From positions 1,379,501 to 1,443,500 of the forward strand of contig NZ_LT906470.1 in assembly GCF_900187285.1 (NCBI RefSeq): a stretch of DNA of 64,000 nt, in the 5' to 3' direction. Source of the DNA: Veillonella rodentium. GTDB taxonomy: Bacteria > Bacillota > Negativicutes > Veillonellales > Veillonellaceae. The notes below the pieces were generated by a model. The model worked only from the letters and a program-made list of their open reading frames with translations, ran no database searches and was not told the origin of the DNA. The translations under genes and the position numbers were made by a program. Below, piece by piece: positions 27,060 through 35,175 of this stretch (within the stretch, counting starts at the first letter, position 1; every line of letters starts with the position of its first letter).

Positions 27060-28256
27060 ATGAATACGATCGGCATCATCTGCGAATATAATCCGTTTCA
27101 CAATGGACATGCGCATCAACTGCATATACTGGCAAAACAGTCGCCGCAATCATTACGCATCTGTATCATGAGCGGTGCCTTTGTTCAACGCGGTGAACCG
27201 GCTCTATTTTCAAAATTCGACCGTGCCCGCTGGGCCGTTTGTAACGGCGCCGATGTTGTCATCGAACTCCCTGCCCTATTTTCTCTCGGCAGCGCACAAT
27301 ATTTTGCGACCGGTGCCATCCGCATGGTAAAAGCACTTGCTATCGATACTCTTTCATTCGGTACGGAAACGACGAATCGTGCCGCCTTTCAGGAGGCGGC
27401 ACGATATATCGACTCCGAAAGCACACAAACAGCTCTGCACACCTATATGCAAGAGGGTTTATCCTACAGCTCGGCTCTGCGAAAAGCATTGATGCAATAT
27501 CAAAATACATCTATCGACGATATAATCAGTTCACCCAATTCCGTATTAGGCCTTGAATATATACGTGCGGCGCTCACCTACCATAACGACCTTCAGTATC
27601 TTCCGATTTTACGAACCTCCGATCATCATGCAATATCGGTAAATCAAAACCTCCCGTCCGGAACGGCTTTACGACGAGCTGTTACCGAAGGCGAATCCAT
27701 TACAAGTCACATACCGGCGACTATATCCGGCGATATACGGCAACAGATTCAACAAGGGCATTACGTAGACTATACACGTTACGAAGACATGCTCCATACA
27801 TTGAGTCGCCGCATGACACCGGAAGCACTCTCCACCTTCGGCGACTTTAGCGAAGGCATTGAATTCCTCTGGTCCAGAGCAGCACTCCAACCGACGTGGA
27901 AAGAAAGTATCGATACAATAAAATCAAAACGCTATACCTATGCCCGTCTACAACGAATGGGTGCTTACCTTGCACTGGGGATAACTAAATCGTCACTTCA
28001 TGAAAGCCATAAACAAGGCCCGCAATACGCCCGCCTATTAGCATTCAACGACAGAGGACGCCAATGGCTACAACAGGAATATAACATTCCCATTATTCAA
28101 AAATGGGCCAAAGCGCCCTCCCTACTTTCAGATTTCGGACGAACAATGCATCACATCGATACGATCGCGACAGACATACAGAGTCTATGTTTCCATAATC
28201 CGTCAATGCGTAAGGGGCATACGGACTACACGTACACACCACAATATATCCGATAA
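27060..28256 (+). CDS. tmcAL: tRNA(Met) cytidine acetate ligase
   Basis: The only plus-strand gene in the window. The 398-residue protein is the TmcAL family, which makes N4-acetylcytidine at the wobble position of elongator tRNA-Met from acetate and ATP. The nucleotidyltransferase motif HNGH is at residues 14-17, within GIICEYNPFHNGHAHQL. Other typical segments are MSGAFVQRGEPALFSKFDRA and SSPNSVLGLEYIRA. The ATG at 27060 has AGGAG five bases upstream; an upstream in-frame ATG at 26994 has none. It is convergent with pyrR. Because it uses acetate, its place beside ackA is suggestive but probably accidental. Confidence 0.92.
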   Translation: MNTIGIICEYNPFHNGHAHQLHILAKQSPQSLRICIMSGAFVQRGEPALFSKFDRARWAVCNGADVVIELPALFSLGSAQYFATGAIRMVKALAIDTLSFGTETTNRAAFQEAARYIDSESTQTALHTYMQEGLSYSSALRKALMQYQNTSIDDIISSPNSVLGLEYIRAALTYHNDLQYLPILRTSDHHAISVNQNLPSGTALRRAVTEGESITSHIPATISGDIRQQIQQGHYVDYTRYEDMLHTLSRRMTPEALSTFGDFSEGIEFLWSRAALQPTWKESIDTIKSKRYTYARLQRMGAYLALGITKSSLHESHKQGPQYARLLAFNDRGRQWLQQEYNIPIIQKWAKAPSLLSDFGRTMHHIDTIATDIQSLCFHNPSMRKGHTDYTYTPQYIR

Positions 28257-28347
28257 ATAATATATACCCAATTATATGACTGTTAAATCAAAATAATACT
28301 AAATACAATTAACATTAAGAATTATTAATGGAAACTATTCTATTTAA

Positions 28348-28388
28348 AAGGGGTCACAATACAGGTTATTCCTGTATTGTGACCCCTT
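28348..28388. terminator. Strong bidirectional terminator between tmcAL and pyrR
   Basis: An 18-base perfect stem (28348-28365 with 28371-28388) and 5-base loop. On the minus strand one arm encodes the last five pyrR codons and the stop lies in the loop. A short T run follows on that side. Confidence 0.85.
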
Positions 28389-28887
28389 CTTCACCATCCA
28401 ATTCCTTTACGGCAACACGAACGCTTTCAAGATGAGATGTAGGAATGTTTTTTCCCACATAATCAGCACGTATGGGTAATTCCCGATGACCTCGATCGAC
28501 GAGGACAGCCAACTGAATCGACCTAGGTCGCCCGGCCGTCATAAGCGCATTTAACGCGGCCCGTATGGTGCGCCCCGTATACAACACATCATCTACGAGA
28601 ATGATGGTTTTTTCCGTCGTATCAATGGTGCAGGGCTTCCCCTCCTTGCGTCGTGCATCTCGGTCATCGCGATAAATTGCCACATTGAGAGACTCACAAT
28701 CGATATGAACGCCTTCAATGCGTTCGATTTCCTCTTGCAAGCGCTTTGCCAAGATAACTCCACGGCGCTCGATACCTACAATAAGAGCATCAGACAACCC
28801 CTTATTTCTCTCAAGAATCTCATGACTGATTCGACGGACGGCACGCATAATGGCATCCTGGTCCATCAATAACCGTTTCTTTTCCAT
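28366..28887 (-). CDS. pyrR: Bifunctional pyr operon regulator / uracil phosphoribosyltransferase PyrR
   Basis: A 173-residue type I phosphoribosyltransferase-fold protein. The PRPP loop is VDDVLYTGRT (98-107). Other PyrR features are LIVGIERRGVILAKRL and VLVDRGHRELPIRADYVGKNIPTS. In Firmicutes PyrR binds pyr mRNA leaders in response to UMP. No pyr genes or PyrR-binding loop are seen here. It follows rluD, as in the lspA-rluD-pyrR order of Bacillus, but with a gap of about 150 bases that carries two copies of CATCTATTCTAT (28915-28926, 28933-28944). The ATG at 28887 has GGGG eight bases upstream. Confidence 0.94.
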   Translation of the reverse strand: MEKKRLLMDQDAIMRAVRRISHEILERNKGLSDALIVGIERRGVILAKRLQEEIERIEGVHIDCESLNVAIYRDDRDARRKEGKPCTIDTTEKTIILVDDVLYTGRTIRAALNALMTAGRPRSIQLAVLVDRGHRELPIRADYVGKNIPTSHLESVRVAVKELDGEEGVTIQE

Positions 28888-29038
28888 ACACAGCACCCCA
28901 CATTAACTAACTGCCATCTATTCTATAAAATTCATCTATTCTATCAAAATCATATTTCGCTATTAAAATTCTGCAGCCTGCTATTCATTATATAAAATAT
29001 TTGAAAGTACATCTTAGCTGCACTTATATCTATTTCGA

Positions 29039-29962
29039 CTATTTAAACTTACTTTCACGATAGGTCTTTGCAAATTCCAGGCAAGCCGCGAAATCTTCCG
29101 GCACAGGTGCCTCAAAATGCATGGGTGCACCGGTAATAGGATGTTTAATATCCAGAGTACGGGAATGTAACGCCTGTCCATTAATAGGAAAATCCATACG
29201 ACGATACCCGTAAAACGGATCATTTACCACCGGATGCCCAATATGTGCAAAATGGACGCGAATCTGATGGGTCCGCCCCGTTTCCAAATTGCATTCCACC
29301 AAGGTCTGGTGACCATATCGCTCCAACACTCTAAAATGCGTCACCGCATCCTTACTGTTTTCAAACACAACGGCCATCTTCATACGATCCTTCGGATGTC
29401 GCCCTATGGGGGCTTTAATTGTCCCCTTCTCTTCCACAATATTCCCCTGCACCAAAGCCCAGTAAGTTCTCTTTGCAGAATGAGCTTTCACCTGTTCCGC
29501 CAAGCCAATATGGGCGGCATCATTTTTAGCAGCCATCATAACACCGGATGTATCTTTATCTAAACGATGTACGATACCCGGTCTGATTTCACCATTAATA
29601 CCGGATAAATCTTTACAGTGAAAGAGTAACGCATTCACCAACGTGCCTGAATAATTACCTACGGCCGGATGAACCACCATCCCTCTCGGCTTGTTGATGA
29701 TAATAATATCATGATCCTCATAAAGATAATCTACCGGAATATCTTCAGGCTTCACCTCAACAGATTCCGGCTCGGGTATTTCTACATATACCACGGCATC
29801 AGCTGAAAGACGTAAATTTGCTTTTCCAAGCTTATCACCTACCGTCACATGGCCGGATTTGATAAGGTTCTGAATATAACTGCGAGAACCTTCCAAGCGT
29901 TCCGTCAAAAATACATCTAATCGCATGCCTTCCTGTTCGGCAGTTACAATAAACTCGTTCAT
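29039..29962 (-). CDS. rluD: 23S rRNA pseudouridine synthase, RluD type
   Basis: A 307-residue pseudouridine synthase with an N-terminal S4 domain (MRLDVFLTERLEGSRSYIQNLI) and the RluA-family catalytic motif HRLDKDTSG at 132-140 (Asp135). Downstream strands TLVECNLETGRTHQIRVH are typical. The exact target uridines are inferred from the family. It starts three bases after lspA. Confidence 0.9.
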   Translation of the reverse strand: MNEFIVTAEQEGMRLDVFLTERLEGSRSYIQNLIKSGHVTVGDKLGKANLRLSADAVVYVEIPEPESVEVKPEDIPVDYLYEDHDIIIINKPRGMVVHPAVGNYSGTLVNALLFHCKDLSGINGEIRPGIVHRLDKDTSGVMMAAKNDAAHIGLAEQVKAHSAKRTYWALVQGNIVEEKGTIKAPIGRHPKDRMKMAVVFENSKDAVTHFRVLERYGHQTLVECNLETGRTHQIRVHFAHIGHPVVNDPFYGYRRMDFPINGQALHSRTLDIKHPITGAPMHFEAPVPEDFAACLEFAKTYRESKFK

Positions 29963-29965
29963 ATA

Positions 29966-30403
29966 TTACTCCTCTGTATGAGTTGTTATTAGATAATATA
30001 AAACCAAAATTACACCTATGCAAATTCCGATGTCCGCAACATTAAAAATAGGCCATACACGAAAATCAAAAAAGTCAACCACTCCATGCAGCACATATCG
30101 ATCGATACCGTTGCCAACCGCACCAGACGTCAATAAAGCTGCACCTACACGTAATGCCGACGGCCCTTTAGATAAACGCTTCCAATAATATATACACACG
30201 GCTACCAACACAATGGCTACCAACAGAAAGAACCAACGTTGATTCGCCAACATCCCAAAAGCGGCACCACGATTAATAATAAAGGTCAAGTGAAATACAT
30301 TAGGTATCACCGACAGAGATTCACCTAATATAAAATGATTCATTACATAAGATTTGCTCCATTGATCCAATGCAAGCCAAAGAATAAATACAATATAAAA
30401 CAA
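29966..30403 (-). CDS. lspA: Lipoprotein signal peptidase (signal peptidase II)
   Basis: A 145-residue, four-helix membrane aspartyl protease that removes signal peptides from prolipoproteins. The catalytic aspartates are D101 (GNGIDRY) and D124 (FNVADIGI), and INRGAAFGML is the other signature. The start is TTG at 30403 with AAGGGAG seven bases upstream; no ATG is available in a suitable place. It heads the lspA-rluD-pyrR unit. Confidence 0.94.
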   Translation of the reverse strand: MFYIVFILWLALDQWSKSYVMNHFILGESLSVIPNVFHLTFIINRGAAFGMLANQRWFFLLVAIVLVAVCIYYWKRLSKGPSALRVGAALLTSGAVGNGIDRYVLHGVVDFFDFRVWPIFNVADIGICIGVILVLYYLITTHTEE

Positions 30404-30474
30404 AGGTCGACTCCCTTACAATAACTTTATAATTCATCAATACATCTAAATAATCAATATATCTTAATAGTCAT

Positions 30475-30503
30475 ATTATACTAAGTTACTCTATTTTAAG
30501 CAA
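30475..30503 (-). promoter_or_regulatory. lspA operon promoter
   Basis: The -35 TTGCTT (30498-30503) and perfect -10 TATAAT (30475-30480) are separated by 17 bases. It lies immediately behind the ferredoxin terminator. Confidence 0.75.
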
Positions 30504-30505
30504 AA

Positions 30506-30530
30506 TAAAAAAGCCCCTCTACGAGGGGCC
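30506..30530 (-). terminator. Terminator of the ferredoxin gene
   Basis: A seven-base GC-rich stem (30513-30519 with 30523-30529) with a three-base loop is followed by TTTTTT on the minus strand. Confidence 0.9.
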
Positions 30531-30543
30531 AGTTCATTTGTGA

Positions 30544-30708
30544 TTACTCAGCGGAAATTACAGATACTGGGCAAACGGATTCGCAAGAACCGCAGTCGAT
30601 GCAAGTATCATTGATTTCGTATTTAGTTTCACCTTCAGAAATAGCGGAAACCGGGCAAACAGATGCGCAAGAACCACATTTAATGCAACCATCAGCAATA
30701 ACTCTCAT
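30544..30708 (-). CDS. 2[4Fe-4S] ferredoxin (clostridial type)
   Basis: A 54-residue electron carrier. Two CX2CX2CX3CP motifs are intact: C8, C11, C14, C18 and C36, C39, C42, C46, in two near-identical halves (CGSCASVCPVSAIS and CGSCESVCPVSVIS). Such proteins carry low-potential electrons for pyruvate oxidoreductase and hydrogenase. The ATG has GGAGG eight bases upstream. It is a single-gene unit with its own promoter (30786-30814) and terminator. It is a plausible redox partner for a [FeFe]-hydrogenase, but no such gene is here. Confidence 0.95.
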   Translation of the reverse strand: MRVIADGCIKCGSCASVCPVSAISEGETKYEINDTCIDCGSCESVCPVSVISAE

Positions 30709-31031
30709 GATTTAGACCTCCATCAAAAATATAGATTAAAACTTTTATTATCATTTAAAAAGGCACTTGCCTCACTTACATTCTCATTATCACATAATAA
30801 TAATTGAAAGTCAAATGAAAATGAGATAAATCAAAATCTTTTTATACATACTCACCTTTCACTTTTATCATATAAGAACTAATACGATCTTTATGTTGAT
30901 ACATTTTTTCAATTATATTTTTAAAATAGAAATAGAGTAATTGAGAATTCATCTATTATCATTTAATAAAAATGCCAATCATATTAATAGGAATATAATT
31001 ATCAATATTCATTATCATATTAATAAGATCC
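30709..31031. other. AT-rich intergenic region upstream of the ferredoxin gene
   Basis: No gene is seen. It holds the ferredoxin leader and promoter and several ATTATC/GATAAT hexamers (30747-30752, 30786-30791, 30955-30960, 30998-31003, 31011-31016). Confidence 0.6.
30786..30814 (-). promoter_or_regulatory. Ferredoxin promoter with GATAAT-type -10
   Basis: The -35 TTGACT (30809-30814) and the extended -10 TGTGATAAT (hexamer 30786-30791) have 17-base spacing. The -10 continues into GAGAAT and GTAAGT, so a partial Fur-box-like hexamer series overlaps it. Confidence 0.7.
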
Positions 31032-31063
31032 AAATCACTATTTTGAATCAGAAATAGTGATTT
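31032..31063. repeat. Inverted repeat downstream of the SLC13 gene
   Basis: Eleven-base perfect arms (31032-31042, 31053-31063) enclose a 10-base loop, right behind the main terminator. There is no T run, so it may protect the 3' end or act as a second stop. Confidence 0.55.
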
Positions 31064-31069
31064 ACATAC

Positions 31070-31103
31070 AAAAACGAGGTCGAATCTCACGATTCGACCT
31101 CGT
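31070..31103 (-). terminator. Terminator of the SLC13-type transporter gene
   Basis: A 13-base perfect stem (31074-31086 with 31091-31103), loop of four, then TTTTTG on the minus strand. Confidence 0.88.
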
Positions 31104-31133
31104 ATGTGCTCATATAGTAGAATAACAATTTCC

Positions 31134-32432
31134 TTATTTACCCGGGAAGAAAGGCCATACCATTGGAATGATAATAATACTTACAACAAAACATACTAAA
31201 ATCAATGGAACGCCGGCTTTTACATAATCCATAAATCTATATTGACCAGGTCCAAGTACTAATGTATTTGGAGGTGTACCTACAGGTGTACCGAATGCAC
31301 AGGACGCGGCAACGCCGATAGCCATAAGAACGGCATGAGGATCAGCACCCATTCCTTGTGCAATAGCGATACCGATAGGTGCCAATAATGCACAAGATGC
31401 AGTATTAGACATAAATTGTGAAAGTACACAAGATAAAATAAATAATACAGCAGTTGCAAAATAAGGGCTAGGATCGGAGCCCATAACACCAATAACTGCA
31501 TCAGCAATCATTTTACCTGCACCGGACTTATCCATCGCACCCGCAACAGGCATCATGCCGGCAAACAAGAAAATTGTAACCCAATCAATAGATGTATACG
31601 CTTGTTTTTCTTTCAAACAACCTGTCAAAACACAAGCAATTGCACCAATAACAGCCACAACATATAGTGGGATATTAATACCAATAGCTTTAAGTTTTTC
31701 ACTAGCAATCATCATAATGATAACTAATAATAAAATGACACCAGAATACAATTGTTTTTTAGGATCATTAGATACTTCATCTGCCGATACTTCTTGTTCG
31801 ACTTCACCGGCATCTGTAATTTCATGCTTAGGTAATAAATATTTACCGATAAGCATCATAAAGATAATGGTAGCAATAGTCAAAGGAATACCAATCCATG
31901 CGAACTCAAAAAATCCAAACTGAGGAATCCCAGCTTTACCCAAAGCACCATTAACAATGATATTCGGTGGTGTACCAACCATTGTAATGATACCGCCAAT
32001 CCCAGCAGCAAATGCCAACGGCATCAACTGACGAGATGCAGGAATCTTAGCAACAGCACAGATGCCGACAACTACAGGAAGCAATGCAGCCGCTGTACCT
32101 GTATTCGATAAGAATGCAGACATCGTTGCGGTAACAAGCATGATTGCAAGCATTAATCCATTTTCACTTGTACCTGCATGAGATACTACGGTTTCCCCAA
32201 TTTTTTGAGCTAAACCTGTATAGAATAATGCACCGCCAACAACGAACATACCGGCAAATAGAATTACCGTTGTATCAGATAAGCCTGAAAAAGCTTCCTT
32301 AGGTGAAATAATCCCCAATAATGAAAGAGTAATAGCCCCTCCTAAAGAAGTAATCGCTAACGGAATAATTTCCGTAACGAATAAAACAGCCATGACTGCA
32401 AGGACGATTAAGGTTTGTTCTGCAGCACCCAT
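31134..32432 (-). CDS. SLC13/DASS-family anion (probably dicarboxylate) transporter
   Basis: A 432-residue, roughly 11-helix inner-membrane carrier. Two inverted halves carry the substrate/sodium SNT-type motifs: MSAFLSNTGTAAALLPVV in the first half and LSQFMSNTASCALLAPIG in the second. IGGIITMVGTPPNIIVNG and CAFGTPVGTPPNTLVLGPG are also typical. DASS carriers move succinate, malate, citrate or sulfate, usually with Na+. Placement beside the succinate-decarboxylating methylmalonyl-CoA pathway favours a C4-dicarboxylate, but the substrate is inferred. A small membrane-protein gene precedes it by 39 bases. Confidence 0.85.
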   Translation of the reverse strand: MGAAEQTLIVLAVMAVLFVTEIIPLAITSLGGAITLSLLGIISPKEAFSGLSDTTVILFAGMFVVGGALFYTGLAQKIGETVVSHAGTSENGLMLAIMLVTATMSAFLSNTGTAAALLPVVVGICAVAKIPASRQLMPLAFAAGIGGIITMVGTPPNIIVNGALGKAGIPQFGFFEFAWIGIPLTIATIIFMMLIGKYLLPKHEITDAGEVEQEVSADEVSNDPKKQLYSGVILLLVIIMMIASEKLKAIGINIPLYVVAVIGAIACVLTGCLKEKQAYTSIDWVTIFLFAGMMPVAGAMDKSGAGKMIADAVIGVMGSDPSPYFATAVLFILSCVLSQFMSNTASCALLAPIGIAIAQGMGADPHAVLMAIGVAASCAFGTPVGTPPNTLVLGPGQYRFMDYVKAGVPLILVCFVVSIIIIPMVWPFFPGK

Positions 32433-32471
32433 ACATCATCATCTCCCTTCAGAGAAATGCACTGAATGTAG

Positions 32472-32729
32472 TTATAAAAGATATACTACATAACTTACGA
32501 TGCTAATGGCACCCGCCATTAAAAAGGTAACCCCATATCCCTCTCGTGTTTTGGGATATCCAAAATGCAAGGACTCGGATATAATTCCGCGGCGATTAAA
32601 CCACGAATATTTGGTCCTCTTCTGGAACCACTGAGCTTTACGCTCAGCACCGATGATCAGTGCAGTAATAAAAAAAACAATAAACGCCCATACAAAACAA
32701 ATCAGTATTTTCAATTCTACAGATAACAA
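32472..32729 (-). CDS. Small two-helix membrane protein, function unknown
   Basis: An 85-residue protein with hydrophobic segments at about residues 5-25 and 65-84. They flank a basic loop (AERKAQWFQKRTKYSWFNRRG). The best start is TTG at 32729 with GAGGTGG upstream; a GTG at 32738 lies within that site. It is likely co-transcribed with the SLC13-type carrier. No family is recognised. It could be an accessory subunit or an unrelated small protein. Confidence 0.6.
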   Translation of the reverse strand: MLSVELKILICFVWAFIVFFITALIIGAERKAQWFQKRTKYSWFNRRGIISESLHFGYPKTREGYGVTFLMAGAISIVSYVVYLL

Positions 32730-32836
32730 GATGACCACCTCTACTATATTAAAAGCACCGGAAGGTTATTTTGTGAGTTCTTGTTCACCACTTAATGACC
32801 GATCTGACGATAGCATTTATTGCCGTATACCAAAAT

Positions 32837-32856
32837 ATTGTATGTTTACATACAAT
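32837..32856. promoter_or_regulatory. 20-bp palindrome upstream of the small protein-SLC13 operon
   Basis: ATTGTATGTTTACATACAAT is symmetric except at its centre. It lies about 110 bases upstream of the small protein gene and behind the mmdB terminator, a position suited to an operator. Confidence 0.45.
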
Positions 32857-32867
32857 CAGGCTAATTT

Positions 32868-32912
32868 TAATTCACCAATAGGTGTACCTGAGTAGGCACA
32901 CCTTGGTGAATA
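32868..32912 (-). terminator. Terminator-like hairpin after mmdB
   Basis: A long imperfect stem (32870-32889 with 32895-32912; ATTCACCAA pairs with TTGGTGAAT) lies 13 bases after the mmdB stop. The T run is weak, so termination may be partial. Confidence 0.6.
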
Positions 32913-32924
32913 ATTATTAAATTA

Positions 32925-34046
32925 TTAACGAGTGGACAACATAGCAAGCATTGTACCTGCCGCTACAGCTGTACCGATAACACCTGCTACGTTCGGTCCC
33001 ATAGCATGCATGAGCAAGAAGTTTGCAGGATTAGCTTTAGCACCAACTACTTGGGATACGCGAGCCGCCATTGGAACCGCGGATACACCGGCAGAACCAA
33101 TAAGTGGATTTGTTTTACCGCCATCGACTAAGCTCATCAATTTACCAAATAATACACCGCCGGCTGTACCGCAAATAAATGCAAATAAGCCTAAAAGGAT
33201 GATTTTAATAGTGCCCCAGCTTAAGAAGTGTTCCGCACTCATCGTTAAACCAGTACCTGTTGCCAAGAAAATGGTAACGGTATTGATTAACGCATTTTGA
33301 GATGTATCGGATAAGCGATCCGTTACACCGGATTCACGGAACAAGTTACCTAACATCAACATACCTAACAAGGATGTAATGGAAGGAAGCAATAAGGAAA
33401 TGAAAATCGTTGCAACAATTGGGAATACGATTTTTTCAAAACGTGTTACTTCACGCAATTGTTCCATCACAATTTCACGTTCTTTTTTAGTAGTGAATAA
33501 CTTCATTACCGGAGGTTGAATCAACGGTACCAAGGACATATAGGAATATGCGGCAACCGCGATAGCACCTAATAAATGTGGAGCTAATTTAGCCGCCAAA
33601 TAGATGGATGTAGGGCCGTCCGCGCCACCGATGATACCGATAGCGGCAGCTTCTTGTACAGTAAAGCCCAAAGCCATTGCACCACCAAGAGCTGCAAATA
33701 CACCGATTTGTGCGGCAGCACCTAATAACAATGTCTTAGGGTTCGCAATAAGCGGACCGAAGTCAGTCATGGCACCTACGCCAAGGAAAATTAGTGGTGG
33801 GAAGATTTCTTGGGAAATACCCGCACTGATAAGTGCCATAACGCCTTCTTCAAAACCGTTATGAGGAATGTTTGCGAGCAAACAACCAAAAGCAATCGGA
33901 CCCAACAATAATGGTTCAAACTCTTTTGCAAATGCTAAATATAATAGTATTAATCCTACAAGAATCATTATAGCATTGCCTGTTGTAAATGCGAGGAAAC
34001 CGCTATCGTTAATAACGGATTGTATCGCAACAGCAAAAGCCTCCAT
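32925..34046 (-). CDS. mmdB: Methylmalonyl-CoA decarboxylase beta subunit (Na+ pump)
   Basis: A 373-residue integral membrane subunit that decarboxylates carboxybiotin and exports Na+. The conserved motif [12 protein letters not shown] carries the essential aspartate of this decarboxylase family. About ten helices are present, including [15 protein letters not shown] and [18 protein letters not shown]-type segments. The family covers oxaloacetate, glutaconyl-CoA and methylmalonyl-CoA decarboxylases; the neighbours fix the substrate. It is last in mmdADECB. A GC-rich hairpin lies in the 70-base gap before it. Confidence 0.95.
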   Translation of the reverse strand: MEAFAVAIQSVINDSGFLAFTTGNAIMILVGLILLYLAFAKEFEPLLLGPIAFGCLLANIPHNGFEEGVMALISAGISQEIFPPLIFLGVGAMTDFGPLIANPKTLLLGAAAQIGVFAALGGAMALGFTVQEAAAIGIIGGADGPTSIYLAAKLAPHLLGAIAVAAYSYMSLVPLIQPPVMKLFTTKKEREIVMEQLREVTRFEKIVFPIVATIFISLLLPSITSLLGMLMLGNLFRESGVTDRLSDTSQNALINTVTIFLATGTGLTMSAEHFLSWGTIKIILLGLFAFICGTAGGVLFGKLMSLVDGGKTNPLIGSAGVSAVPMAARVSQVVGAKANPANFLLMHAMGPNVAGVIGTAVAAGTMLAMLSTR

Positions 34047-34082
34047 ATTTGTTCCCCTTTCATAAATATAAAATTGTTTTTA

Positions 34083-34103
34083 TGACGCGGTATGACCGCG
34101 TCA
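34083..34103 (-). repeat. GC-rich intercistronic hairpin between mmdC and mmdB
   Basis: Nine-base perfect arms (TGACGCGGT with ACCGCGTCA) and a three-base loop stand in an AT-rich gap. No T run follows, so it is unlikely to be a terminator; an mRNA-stability or processing role is possible. Confidence 0.6.
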
Positions 34104-34116
34104 CATCAACTTGGGA

Positions 34117-34500
34117 TTAGCCAAGAACAACCATATCTTCGCCAGTGGATACAGTTTGGTTAGCAGCAACACGAACTTCTTTTACTGTTGCATCATGTGG
34201 AGCTGCGATTTCATTTTGCATTTTCATAGCTTCGAGAATCAACAAAGTTTCGCCTTTTTTAACTGCTTGACCAGCGGATACTGCTACGGATAGGATTTTA
34301 CCAGGCATTGGAGCTTTTACAGTTTCAGCACCTGCTGGAACTGGAGCTGCTGCTTTAGCTGGTGCTGGTGCAGGAGCTGCTTTAGGAGCTGGAGCCGCTG
34401 CAGGAGCTGCCTTAGGAGCTGCCGCAGGAGCCGCACTTTTAACTTCATTTACTTCTACATCATATGCTGTGCCGTTTACTGTAACATTGAATTTTTTCAT
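34117..34500 (-). CDS. mmdC: Methylmalonyl-CoA decarboxylase gamma subunit (biotin carrier)
   Basis: A 127-residue biotin carrier protein. A short N-terminal domain (MKKFNVTVNGTAYDVEV) is joined by a flexible Ala/Pro linker (residues about 27-60) to a biotinyl domain. The biotinylation motif is EAMKMQ, with the lysine about 35 residues from the C-terminus. Biotin shuttles CO2 from MmdA to MmdB. The ATG at 34500 has GGAGG eight bases upstream. A longer reading that adds five residues lacks a ribosome site. Confidence 0.96.
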   Translation of the reverse strand: MKKFNVTVNGTAYDVEVNEVKSAAPAAAPKAAPAAAPAPKAAPAPAPAKAAAPVPAGAETVKAPMPGKILSVAVSAGQAVKKGETLLILEAMKMQNEIAAPHDATVKEVRVAANQTVSTGEDMVVLG

Positions 34501-34573
34501 TTTAAATTCCTCCAACTATTTGTGTGTTTATACACTATTTATAAATTATTTTACATATATAAATCTGGTAATC

Positions 34574-34741
34574 CTATCGATTACCGCGTAAGCGCCCTTC
34601 CATTTTCCAATTATAGCTCACAATCGGACGAATATGCGCGATTTGATCAGCGGAATAACCCATTGCCGCTAATGCACCAACGATAACTGCCACTACATCT
34701 TTAGATGGAGCTTTACCGTTAGTCATTGTAGCATTGTTCAT
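34574..34741 (-). CDS. mmdE: Methylmalonyl-CoA decarboxylase epsilon subunit
   Basis: A 55-residue protein that starts MNNATMTNGKAPSKDVV and ends KMEGRLRGNR. Length and place match the epsilon subunit described for Veillonella parvula, which stabilises the complex. It is a shortened relative of MmdD: VVAVIVGALAAMGYS and the terminal WKMEGRLRG align with VVAAIVGAIVAMGYS and WRMEGRLSG at the MmdD C-terminus. It has AGGAGG upstream of the ATG and lies between mmdD and mmdC. Confidence 0.9.
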   Translation of the reverse strand: MNNATMTNGKAPSKDVVAVIVGALAAMGYSADQIAHIRPIVSYNWKMEGRLRGNR

Positions 34742-34763
34742 GACAAATGCCTCCTAAAATCTA

Positions 34764-35102
34764 TTAATTTCTACCGCTTAAACGACCTTCCATACGCCAT
34801 TTAGCGCTGGTTGCTGTAGGTCGAATAGATGCGATTTGTTCGGATGAATACCCCATCGCTACAATAGCACCTACGATAGCTGCTACTACTTCATCGTCGT
34901 TTTGAACAGGTGCACTTGCTGCAGAAGCTGCAGGAGCAGCAACAGGTGTACTCGATTCAACAGGTGTTTTTTTCTTCTTTGTAGGATCAACTAAATGAAC
35001 GATTTCCATCAGGATACCCAAAGCAATCAAAACACAAAACACAACGGTCATATTAATGGCCATTATTAGTAACGGATTAGTAGTAACTGCTTGTCCTTCC
35101 AT
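34764..35102 (-). CDS. mmdD: Methylmalonyl-CoA decarboxylase delta subunit
   Basis: A 112-residue subunit that anchors the peripheral MmdA to the membrane part. One transmembrane helix (about residues 11-35, MAINMTVVFCVLIALGILMEIV) is followed by a Lys/Pro/Ala-rich linker and a C-terminal domain (VVAAIVGAIVAMGYSSEQIASIRP). It belongs to the OadG/MmdD family. The C-terminal domain is duplicated as mmdE directly downstream. Confidence 0.93.
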   Translation of the reverse strand: MEGQAVTTNPLLIMAINMTVVFCVLIALGILMEIVHLVDPTKKKKTPVESSTPVAAPAASAASAPVQNDDEVVAAIVGAIVAMGYSSEQIASIRPTATSAKWRMEGRLSGRN

Positions 35103-35175
35103 AATTATTCCCCTTTCTAAAAAATTAGTAAAGAAAGGTATCTCCCAAATTCGATGATAACTTTACCGAATCGAA

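Noticed and set aside
28915-28944. Two CATCTATTCTAT copies as a CRISPR or mobile-element remnant
   Set aside because: Only two 12-base copies 18 bases apart in AT-rich DNA, without flanking genes of such systems.
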